Positions 33,614 through 41,003 of a stretch of 63,168 bases of DNA are shown here, piece after piece. Position 1 is the stretch's first letter, and every line of letters begins with the position of its first letter. Source of the stretch: CAVPDE01 sp964580575 (lineage in GTDB: Bacteria; Desulfobacterota; DSM-4660; Desulfatiglandales; HGW-15); the NCBI GenBank assembly GCA_964580575.1, contig CAZOLJ010000019.1, positions 1 to 63,168 of the forward strand. The letters are read 5' to 3'. The notes beneath the pieces are model-generated. The model saw only the letters and a list, made by a program, of their open reading frames with translations, ran no database searches and was not told the DNA's origin. A program made the position numbers and the translations under genes.

Positions 33614-34156
33614 TTAATCAAAGTGCAGCATTTCATTCGGAAGAATGGGAGTTCTTCCCTGAAGGATGGACACAAGACTGTAGGCCAGCACCTCCGGAGA
33701 GGGCGGGCAGCCCGGCACAAACACGTCCACGGGAACCACCTCGTTCACAGGAAGAACCTTGTCGAGGAGGGGCGGGAGCTCTTCGTGGACGGGAATCACT
33801 CCGTCCACGGTGCTTTCCGTCTCCACGTAACCTCTGCGCAAAACGTCGGCTTTGGGAAGCCAGTTACGCAACGTGTTGACGCCTCCGAACACCGCACAGT
33901 CTCCCCAGGCCACCAGAATTCTGCAGTGTTTTCTGAGCTTGTGGGCTAACTCCAGGTGTTCCTCGTTCCCGATGCCTCCCTCAATGATGCCCACGTCCAG
34001 CTCCGGGAAAGCGTAATCCTTGAAATCTGTGATTGGGCTGAAGGTGAGTTCCACTTTCGACAGGATGCTCACCAGGTCTTCATCCAGATCCAAAAAGGAC
34101 ATATGACAACCGGAACACGCTTCAAACCATACGGTCGCTACTTTGGGTACTCCCAT
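33614..34156 (-). CDS. hoxY: [NiFe] hydrogenase small subunit
   Basis: 180 residues. Short group 3 type with one proximal 4Fe-4S cluster held by C14, C17 (FEACSGCHMSFLDLDEDLV), C87 (VAWGDCAVFGG) and C150 (VDVFVPGCPPSPEVLAYSL). No Tat signal, so cytoplasmic. It passes electrons from HoxH to the diaphorase part (HoxU/HoxF/HoxE). Starts 46 bases after the NuoG-like gene on the minus strand and is followed by a small spacer with a repeat relic before hoxH. Confidence 0.95.
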   Translation of the reverse strand: MGVPKVATVWFEACSGCHMSFLDLDEDLVSILSKVELTFSPITDFKDYAFPELDVGIIEGGIGNEEHLELAHKLRKHCRILVAWGDCAVFGGVNTLRNWLPKADVLRRGYVETESTVDGVIPVHEELPPLLDKVLPVNEVVPVDVFVPGCPPSPEVLAYSLVSILQGRTPILPNEMLHFD

Positions 34157-34202
34157 GGATTCTCCTCCGGTCTTAACTGGGCAAACGCATTCCCTCTCAT
34201 GG

Positions 34203-36290
34203 TTATGCGGGTCTCCAGCTCTTGATCGCCTTTTGCGCTTTCTGGGACAAGTCCTCCCAGGTTTTGAACTTGTGACGGAATCCGATTTGATCCGCCAGGG
34301 ATTTCAAGGTCTCCCACGAATCCTTCACGCCTTCAGGCGGATCCAGGACCTTTTCCACGAATCCGGTTTCCCAACCGTCCACAGAAGTGTAGGTGCCGGC
34401 CGACTCCAGCCCCAGGGGTTTGGGGAGGACCACTTGACAGCGGTCCGCCAAGGCTTCAGGGAAATAGGGGCTGATCACTCCCAGGAAATCCAGGTTTCCG
34501 AGGTCAGCCACAGCTTTTGAGTTCAGATCTTTCGGATGCCCCAGGCAGAGCAGGCCGGCCTTCCATGAATCCTTGACCTTGGAAACGCCGTTCGATGAAA
34601 GCCCCAGTTTCCAGGCGCCGGCACTGTTGCCGTAAGGTTTGAGGACCATGAGCCTCAGCACCTTCCCTGAATCAAGCCCTTTGGACAGGGCCAGTCTCAC
34701 GGCATCCTGAAACGCGGACGGGCTCTTGAGACCTGTGAGCGCTTCTCCGACCAGGATCAGCGGACGGGTCGAGCGGACAAAGGCGGACACCATTTCCTGG
34801 AAGGACTTCTTGGCGCCCTTTGGCAGCCCCGCCTCTTTCAGGAGCGCGGACACGTCCGTCGCCTCCTGCTTGCCCTTGACAGACCCTTTGCTTTTCTTTG
34901 AGATCTTTTTCCCGGCTTCCGCCGCTTCCGCGCGAAACGCTTTGATAAACGAGGGCAGATGCTCCTCTTTCAATGGAAATTGGAAGGAGGCAAAAGGCGG
35001 CACGTGGTCCATGTCCCCTGCCAAGCCTACTGGGACGCCCCTTTCAAGAATCGCCCTCCGCACCATGGTCGATACGATCGGCTGGGTTTGGTAAGGATTG
35101 GCTCCAAGGAGAAGGATAAAATCCGCCTCGGGAATCATTTTCCAGGAAGCCTCTTTGAGCGACTCTCCCTTCAACTCCCATGCTTTGGAGACCGCTTTGA
35201 AATGCTCTGCGTCGAGGCTTCCCACATGACCGGCCGAACAGCCCTTGACCATGAGATCCCGGAACTGAAGGAGCTCTTCATTGGACAGAGCGCTCGAGGC
35301 CAGTCCGAAAAGGGCTTCCCCTCCCTCGGCCCGCCGGATCGACTTCAGCTTTTCGGCCACAAGGGCCAGGGCACGATCCCAGGACTCCTCCTTCCAGGTT
35401 CCGTCTTTCCCTTTCACCATGGGCCGAACCAGGCGCTGGCCTCCGCTCTTCAGGACCTCGAATCGGCCTTTGTAGCAGAGTTGACCGCGATCCGGCCGCT
35501 CATTGCTTTGAGCGAGCTTGCCGTCCACCTTGATCAGCGTGTGGTCGTGGACACGGGAACTGGTGGGACACAGCAAACCGCATTCGGCGCACAGGGATTC
35601 CTTGGCCTCCCAGTCCTTGGCGTGGCCTTTCACGGCGTAGTGAGTCCTGTAGCGGTTGGTGATGGCCCCTGTGGGACAGACCTGAAGGCACACGCCGCAC
35701 CCGTAACAGGTCGATTCCCCTCGGCTCGCGTGGAGGTCCAACCCCACGAGGTTGCGGGGCCCGCGGTTGTGAAAACTGAGCACGTGGGTCCCGGCAATCT
35801 CCGCACAAGCCCTCACGCACCTCCCGCACAAGATGCAGCGATTGTGGTCAATGGTCATGTACTCGCTGGTCACATCCGTTGGGAAGGAGTTGAAGGAGAA
35901 AGACATCGTGAGATGGTCCATTCCCAGTTCATAGGCCAGTGTTTGAAGCTCGCAGTCTCCGCTCTGGGGGCAGAACATGCAGTTGTGGTTTCTCTCTGCG
36001 AAGAGGAACTCCAGGACCGTGCGCCGGCTTTCAAGGATGCGTTCATTGGTGGTGACCACTTCCATGGCCTCTCGCACGGGCGTGACGCAACTGGCCGCAA
36101 GCTTGGGAGACCCGTCCACCTCCACCACACACATCCGGCACCCTCCCCAGTTGGAAAGGGCCGGATGATGGCACAAGGTCGGGATGGGGATGGCGTTCCT
36201 CTGAGCAGCCTCCAAAATGGTGCTTCCCTCAGGGACCGTCAGCTCCTTCTCGTCCATCATGATTTTCACAGTCTTTTGATTGGCTTCCAT
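34203..36290 (-). CDS. hoxU: NuoG-like/HoxU iron-sulfur subunit with degenerate molybdopterin domain
   Basis: 695 residues, far longer than the classic HoxU (about 240). Electron-transfer N-terminus: 2Fe-2S with C40, C51, C54, C68 (TLCHHPALSNWGGCRMCVVE); His-Cys 4Fe-4S H102, C104, C107, C113 (NHNCMFCPQSGDCELQ); two 4Fe-4S C152-C162 (RCILCGRCVRAC) and C195-C205 (TCYGCGVCLQVC); and the FdhF-type cluster C234, C237, C241, C272 (CAECGLLC, CYKGR). From about residue 285 on there is a weak molybdopterin-oxidoreductase-like domain, probably without cofactor, as in NuoG. It bridges HoxF to HoxY. It lies 42 bases after hoxF. The symbol is by context; nuoG would be equally fair. Confidence 0.92.
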   Translation of the reverse strand: MEANQKTVKIMMDEKELTVPEGSTILEAAQRNAIPIPTLCHHPALSNWGGCRMCVVEVDGSPKLAASCVTPVREAMEVVTTNERILESRRTVLEFLFAERNHNCMFCPQSGDCELQTLAYELGMDHLTMSFSFNSFPTDVTSEYMTIDHNRCILCGRCVRACAEIAGTHVLSFHNRGPRNLVGLDLHASRGESTCYGCGVCLQVCPTGAITNRYRTHYAVKGHAKDWEAKESLCAECGLLCPTSSRVHDHTLIKVDGKLAQSNERPDRGQLCYKGRFEVLKSGGQRLVRPMVKGKDGTWKEESWDRALALVAEKLKSIRRAEGGEALFGLASSALSNEELLQFRDLMVKGCSAGHVGSLDAEHFKAVSKAWELKGESLKEASWKMIPEADFILLLGANPYQTQPIVSTMVRRAILERGVPVGLAGDMDHVPPFASFQFPLKEEHLPSFIKAFRAEAAEAGKKISKKSKGSVKGKQEATDVSALLKEAGLPKGAKKSFQEMVSAFVRSTRPLILVGEALTGLKSPSAFQDAVRLALSKGLDSGKVLRLMVLKPYGNSAGAWKLGLSSNGVSKVKDSWKAGLLCLGHPKDLNSKAVADLGNLDFLGVISPYFPEALADRCQVVLPKPLGLESAGTYTSVDGWETGFVEKVLDPPEGVKDSWETLKSLADQIGFRHKFKTWEDLSQKAQKAIKSWRPA

Positions 36291-36332
36291 AATCCTCTTC
36301 TCTCCACATGAAATCCGCTCTGGCGGAATTCC

Positions 36333-39300
36333 TCAGGCTTTGGCATCGCAACGAAGGCACCGGCAAGATTCTTTAAAGGCATCCTCTTTGGACAAACCGA
36401 GCTCCACCTCACGGAAGTCTTTGATCCGCTCCGCACATCCCGCCTCCAGCGTGCAGGCCCGTTCCGCTTCACGGATCTCTTCCTCGATGATCATGGGGAT
36501 TTCAATCTCCTCCTCCTGAGGCAAAGAAAAGGCTTCCCCGTTTTTTAAGCGAATGGCCTGGTCGATTTCATTGGCCGCGTGATGCCCGGCGGCAATGGCA
36601 CTGACCACCGTGTCCGGGCCGGTCACCACATCTCCTCCTGCAAAGATCATGGGGGCCTTTGTCGCGGTTTTCTTGCCTTTGATCAGCTCGATGAGGCCGC
36701 CTTTGTTGACCGGTACAGCTCCTCCCTTGGCATCAAAAGGAAACATCGTTTCCTGGCCGATGGCCAGGATGACCATGTCCACATCCACGGCTTTGTCTTC
36801 TCCCAGTTTCGGGACCGGTTTTTTCCGACCGCTGTCGTCGAACTCCCCAAGCACCATGCGGCGGCAGATTACCTGTTCGATTCGGCCCTCGGAGCCCTGA
36901 AACCGAACAGGATTCACCAGGTATTGGATCTTTACGCCCTCCTCCTCTGCCGCTTTGATTTCCTCTTCCTGGGCAGGCATGTCCTCCCTGGTTCTGCGGT
37001 AGAGGAGAGTCACTTCCTTGGCGCCCAGTCGGAGAGCGGATCGGGAAGCGTCAATGGCGGAGTTGCCGCCGCCCACGACCGCCACCCGTTCACCCACAGA
37101 AGGCGTTTTTCCAAGGTTGACGTCCCTGAGGAACTCCACGGCACCCACCACTCCCTTGAGGGTTCCCCCTTCCACGGCCATACCGGCGCTCTTCTGAGCC
37201 CCGATGGCCAGGTACACGGCATCATAGGCTTTCACAAGGTCTTCGTAGGCCACATCCCGACCGACCTTGGTGTTGGCCTTCAGTTCCACACCCAGATCCA
37301 GGATATCGCCAATCTCCCTGCGAAGAATATCCCTGGGCAAACGGTATTCGGGAATTCCCCACCGGAGCATGCCTCCCGGTTCCGGAAACTCATCAAAGAC
37401 CGTCACCGGGTACCCTCTGAGCGCCAGGTCCCTTGCAGCGGTCAAACCGGACGGCCCTCCGCCCACCACGGCGATTTTCTCCTTCCTGATCACGGTAGCT
37501 CTTTGCACAGGCGGCCGAGTGCCGTGGTCCGTGATGAAGCGTTTCAGGTTCTTGATGCTCACCGGTTCGTCCAGCGTGGATCTGCGGCACTTGCTTTCAC
37601 AGGAGTGGTCGCAGACCCTGCCGCAGATACTCGGGAAGGGATTGGTTTTGAGGAGCACCTTGTAGGCATCGTCCAGCCGTCCCGCCCTGGTCAGCGCCAC
37701 GTAGCTCGGGATGTCCATGCCGATGGGGCAGGCATGGATGCAGGGCGCCTTGAAGAGCGCTGAGCAAACCACCGCAGGGCAGCGCTTTTCCCTGATGTGG
37801 GCTTCGTATTCCTCCCGGAAATAGCGGATGGTGGAAAGCACCGGGTTGGGGGCGGACTGGCCCAGCCCGCACAGGGAGGTGTTCTTGATGATGTCGGCCC
37901 ACTTTTCAAGCCGTTCGATATCGCCTTCCTGGCCCTCGCCGTTGCAGATCCTGGTGAGGATCTCCAGCATCTTTTGAGTGCCCACCCGGCAGGGCGTGCA
38001 CTTGCCGCACGATTCATCCTTGCAGAACTCCAGGAAAAAGCGGGCCACGTCCACCACGCACTTGTCTTCGTCCATGACGATCATGCCGCCCGAACCCACG
38101 ATGGCGCCGAGCTTCACAATGGACTCGTAGTCCACCGGGGTGTTCAGATACTGGACCGGCACACACCCCCCCGACGGTCCGCCCAGCTGCACGGCTTTGA
38201 ACTTCTTGCCATTCGGGATTCCCCCTCCTACGTCATGGATGATGGTGCCGAGAGAGATGCCCATGGGCACCTCGACCAGACCCACGTTCTTCACATCCCC
38301 GGTCAGAGCAAAGACCTTGGTGCCCCGGCTGCGCATGGTTCCCATGCCGGCGTACCACTTGCCCCCGTTCAGGATGATCTGGGGGATGTTCGCCAGGGTC
38401 TCCACATTGTTGAGCACCGTTGGTTTTTTCCAGAGCCCCTGGAGCGCCGGGAAAGGAGGTCTGGGCCTGGGCATGCCACGTTTTCCTTCGATGGAGGTCA
38501 TGAGAGCCGTCTCTTCTCCGCACACAAACGCGCCGGCCCCCCGGTATACCTCCACATCAAAATCAAACCCTGATCCGAGGATGTTTTTTCCGAGGAGACC
38601 GTAGTTCCTTGCCTGTTGGATGGCGAGGTTCAGCATCTTGACCGCGAGGGGATACTCGGCTCGGCAGTAGATGTATCCCTGGTGCGAGCCGATGGCCTTG
38701 GCCGCGATGATCATGCCTTCGAGCACCGCATGGGGATCGGATTCCAGAACACACCGATCCATGAACGCGCCCGGGTCTCCTTCATCCGCGTTGCAGAGCA
38801 CGTATTTCACGTCCCCCGGCGACTTGGAGGCAAACTCCCACTTCATGCCTGTGGGAAAGCCTGCGCCGCCTCTTCCCCGAATCCCGGAAGTTTTCACCTC
38901 TTTGATGATTTCCTCAGAGCCCATTTGGTGGAGCGCTTTGGCTGCGGCAAAATAGCCGTCCCGAGCAATGTACTCCTCGATCCGCTCGGCCTGGATCAAT
39001 CCGCGGTTCTTCATGACCACCGGATTTTGCATGCCGAAGAAAGGAATATCCCGCGTGTGCGGGGTATTCTCGATCTTTGCGGAGGGAGGCCCTTCGAACT
39101 CCATCTCCTTCTGCTCCCATCCTCTTGAAAAGACCCAATGGGGAAGGCCTTCCCCCTTGAGCACGTGCTTCCGGAAAATCTCCCGCGCTTTCTCCTTGGT
39201 CACATCCGCATACTTCACGGGCTCTTCACCCACGCGCTCCACCGTGATGAGGGGCTCTCGGTTGCAAATCCCTGCACAGCCGGAGGTGGTGACAAAGATA

Positions 39301-39485
39301 TCCTTCCTCTTGGAGGACTTCAGTTCCTCCTTGAAGACTTGCAGGATGTCGTTGGCCCCTGAAGAAATACCGCAGGTTCCCATGTGGACCGTGATGCGCG
39401 CAGCATTTTTCCCGCTCTCGAGAACCGAGGACCTGAGCACTTCCCCTTTGATTTTGTAAAGTCCTTCTATTTTCAGCGCTGGCAT
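36333..39485 (-). CDS. hoxF: HoxF/NuoF-type diaphorase subunit fused to GltD/NfnB-like flavoprotein
   Basis: 1050 residues in three parts. (1) Residues 25-110: thioredoxin-fold 2Fe-2S domain (MGTCGISSGAND, SGCAGICNREP). (2) About 160-575: NuoF core with NADH loop GRGGAGFPTG (204-213), FMN site NADEGDPGAFMDR (232-244), GAGAFVCGEETALMTS, and 4Fe-4S C493, C496, C499, C539. (3) About 580-1000: GltD-like domain with its Cys pairs (CIHACP, CGRVCDHSCESKC), FAD motif GGGPSG (675-680) and NADP motif GGGNSA (805-810) with RRTREDMP. A Cys-rich tail ESCRCLRC ends it. It would reduce NAD (part 2) and probably NADP (part 3) with electrons from H2. It follows hoxE by 11 bases. Confidence 0.95.
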   Translation of the reverse strand: MPALKIEGLYKIKGEVLRSSVLESGKNAARITVHMGTCGISSGANDILQVFKEELKSSKRKDIFVTTSGCAGICNREPLITVERVGEEPVKYADVTKEKAREIFRKHVLKGEGLPHWVFSRGWEQKEMEFEGPPSAKIENTPHTRDIPFFGMQNPVVMKNRGLIQAERIEEYIARDGYFAAAKALHQMGSEEIIKEVKTSGIRGRGGAGFPTGMKWEFASKSPGDVKYVLCNADEGDPGAFMDRCVLESDPHAVLEGMIIAAKAIGSHQGYIYCRAEYPLAVKMLNLAIQQARNYGLLGKNILGSGFDFDVEVYRGAGAFVCGEETALMTSIEGKRGMPRPRPPFPALQGLWKKPTVLNNVETLANIPQIILNGGKWYAGMGTMRSRGTKVFALTGDVKNVGLVEVPMGISLGTIIHDVGGGIPNGKKFKAVQLGGPSGGCVPVQYLNTPVDYESIVKLGAIVGSGGMIVMDEDKCVVDVARFFLEFCKDESCGKCTPCRVGTQKMLEILTRICNGEGQEGDIERLEKWADIIKNTSLCGLGQSAPNPVLSTIRYFREEYEAHIREKRCPAVVCSALFKAPCIHACPIGMDIPSYVALTRAGRLDDAYKVLLKTNPFPSICGRVCDHSCESKCRRSTLDEPVSIKNLKRFITDHGTRPPVQRATVIRKEKIAVVGGGPSGLTAARDLALRGYPVTVFDEFPEPGGMLRWGIPEYRLPRDILRREIGDILDLGVELKANTKVGRDVAYEDLVKAYDAVYLAIGAQKSAGMAVEGGTLKGVVGAVEFLRDVNLGKTPSVGERVAVVGGGNSAIDASRSALRLGAKEVTLLYRRTREDMPAQEEEIKAAEEEGVKIQYLVNPVRFQGSEGRIEQVICRRMVLGEFDDSGRKKPVPKLGEDKAVDVDMVILAIGQETMFPFDAKGGAVPVNKGGLIELIKGKKTATKAPMIFAGGDVVTGPDTVVSAIAAGHHAANEIDQAIRLKNGEAFSLPQEEEIEIPMIIEEEIREAERACTLEAGCAERIKDFREVELGLSKEDAFKESCRCLRCDAKA

Positions 39486-39496
39486 GAACGAACTCC

Positions 39497-40036
39497 TTAT
39501 TTGTCGTAAGCTTCCAGTACACCGGATATCCTGGAGGGCTTCATCTGCCGATGCGTATCCTCATCCACCACCACCACGGGCGCCAGGCCGCAAGCCCCGA
39601 GGCATCTCACCGTCTCCAGAGAAAAGTTCCTATCCGGAGTGGTTTCCCCGGGCTGAACTTTCAGGGTCTCCGTGAGGGTCTCCAGGATCTTCTTTCCGCC
39701 CCGGACATAGCAGGCCGTACCCAGGCAGCAGCGGACTGTGTGCTTGCCTTTGGGCGCCATGGTGAAAAACGAATAAAAAGTGACCACCCCGTAGACTTCG
39801 CTGAAAGGCACCTTCAGCCCGAGCGCTACTCTCTCCATCACCGGTTTGGGCAGGTATCCAATGGCCTCCTGGACCTCTTCCAACACAGGGATGAGCGATC
39901 CCGGCTTGCCCTTGTACTTCTTTATCACCGCATCCACGGCCGCCCACTGCTCAGCCGTGAACTCTTCCTGCGCTTCCAGCACTCCATCTGATTTCTCTCT
40001 TGCCACCACCGAGCATCCCTCCTTGTCGCTAACCAT
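39497..40036 (-). CDS. hoxE: NuoE/HoxE-type 2Fe-2S subunit
   Basis: 179 residues. A helical N-terminus (about 25-85: LIPVLEEVQEAIGYLPKPVM) and a thioredoxin-like 2Fe-2S domain with CCLGTACYVRGG (C-x4-C) and VRCLGACGLAPVVVV (C-x3-C). It transfers electrons with HoxF in the diaphorase module. First gene of the hydrogenase operon. The start could be M1 (40034-40036) or an internal site because the first 20 residues are not conserved-looking. The upstream space holds a full 292-bp palindromic element (40091-40382) between this operon and hypF. Confidence 0.93.
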   Translation of the reverse strand: MVSDKEGCSVVAREKSDGVLEAQEEFTAEQWAAVDAVIKKYKGKPGSLIPVLEEVQEAIGYLPKPVMERVALGLKVPFSEVYGVVTFYSFFTMAPKGKHTVRCCLGTACYVRGGKKILETLTETLKVQPGETTPDRNFSLETVRCLGACGLAPVVVVDEDTHRQMKPSRISGVLEAYDK

Positions 40037-40090
40037 TTCTCATCGTTCATCCGCTCAAAATCAACTGATCCATGTTCAAGGCCCAATGTT

Positions 40091-40382
40091 GTAGCAGTTT
40101 AGCTCTTTGAAATAAACACAGAAAAAGGCCATGGGGGTCCCTCTAAAAACAGAACAACGAAGACGCCACACCTTCATGGCAAGCTCTAGGCCATGGGTGA
40201 GGCGGGCGGAGGGCTTCCGGGGAACTCGCCACGAAATACCCATCTGGCAAGTGCCGGTGACACCTCGCCGCCCGCCTTCGCTGCCCCTGATCTGCAGAGT
40301 CTTTCCCGCACCCTCTTCGTTTTCTGTTTTTAGAGGGACCCCCATGGCCTGCGCCATCCATTTCAAAGAGCTAAACTGTTAC
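40091..40382. mobile_element. 292-bp palindromic MITE-like element, copy 1
   Basis: Ends GTAGCAGTTTAGCTC and GAGCTAAACTGTTAC, with inner arms CATGGGGGTCCCTC / GAGGGACCCCCATG, then a GC-rich core (GCGGGCGG / CCGCCCGC). It is flanked by 8-base direct repeats CCAATGTT (40083-40090 and 40383-40390). It has no credible protein; frames that cross it (for example MGVPLKTE...) are by-products of the palindrome. It lies in the divergent control region between hoxE and hypF. GTAA/GTAG ends and 8-base duplications are features of the IS66 group, so it may be a non-autonomous IS66-type derivative. Confidence 0.75.
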
Positions 40383-40841
40383 CCAATGTTCAATGTGCAA
40401 TGTTCATTGATCTAGGACAGTGGGCCGAAGGTCCTGTCGGAATTCTTTACAGGGTGTAAAGGGCCCTTGCATGGAAGAGACATGCTGGAGTCGTAATGAT
40501 TCTTGGTTGTCACGAGGCCAGCCCCGATAAATCACAGAAATCTTCCAGTCTCCGCGCCGTTGCACAGTTTTCTTTACGCCTACCTACCAACAGCAGCCTT
40601 TCGTGAAGCGTACCTCCTATTAACGAGGATTTTCCCTCCCTTAATAACCATTGCAACGTGTGTGCCAAGGATTTCTTGACATCCTGCGCACCCAACTCAT
40701 TGAAATGGTAAGAATCTTTCCCATCCACCGCTTTTTGCAGATCACAGGGAAACAATCGTTTGTCTATCTGCCTGAAGGGACTGTAACCTGGCGGAAGTCA
40801 CTGGGCCCTAAACCTTCTGGTCTCGCGAGCTTCAAGGGATT
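40383..40841. other. Region between the element and hypF
   Basis: A minus-strand frame at 40510-40755 (81 residues, MFPCDLQKAVDGKDSYHFNE...) has fairly protein-like composition with a helical middle (SLAHTLQWLLREGKSSLI) but no recognisable family, and may be a remnant. AAT/CATTGTTC-type words at 40385-40412 resemble those near 10667. No clear promoter for hypF found. Confidence 0.35.
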
Positions 40842-41003
40842 ATGATAAGGCATGGTTTCTGCACTATGCTCTTAGCAGTTACTTCTTTCCAAAATACGGA
40901 GAGGCTGTCAAGGGACTTTGGTGTCTTTTCTGTAGTGACTGGAACGAAAGAAGAGACACCAATGGCCCGCGTTGGGAAATTTCTGCGGAAGATCGGGTTG
41001 TGA
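40842..41003 (+). CDS. Possible small leader ORF coupled to hypF
   Basis: An open frame of 53 residues, MIRHGFCTMLLAVTSFQNTE to VGKFLRKIGL, ending TGA at 41001-41003 and overlapping the GTG start of hypF by the GTGA motif. The composition is ordinary and no family is recognised. The tight GTGA junction is the only argument; it could be a chance frame. Confidence 0.3.
   Translation: MIRHGFCTMLLAVTSFQNTERLSRDFGVFSVVTGTKEETPMARVGKFLRKIGL

Noticed and set aside
34959..36311. 450-codon plus-strand open frame
   Set aside because: Antisense to the NuoG-like subunit with its five cluster motifs.
40076..40415. Frames of 94-96 residues on both strands containing MGVPLKTE and FRGTPMA
   Set aside because: They arise on both strands because the DNA is a palindrome (MITE-like element). 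The same peptides appear in copy 2 at 43478-43726. There is no start context or domain.
40430..40480. Sigma-54 promoter before hypF (GGGTGTAAAGGGCCCTTGCA)
   Set aside because: The GG and GC doublets are not 10 bases apart as required.
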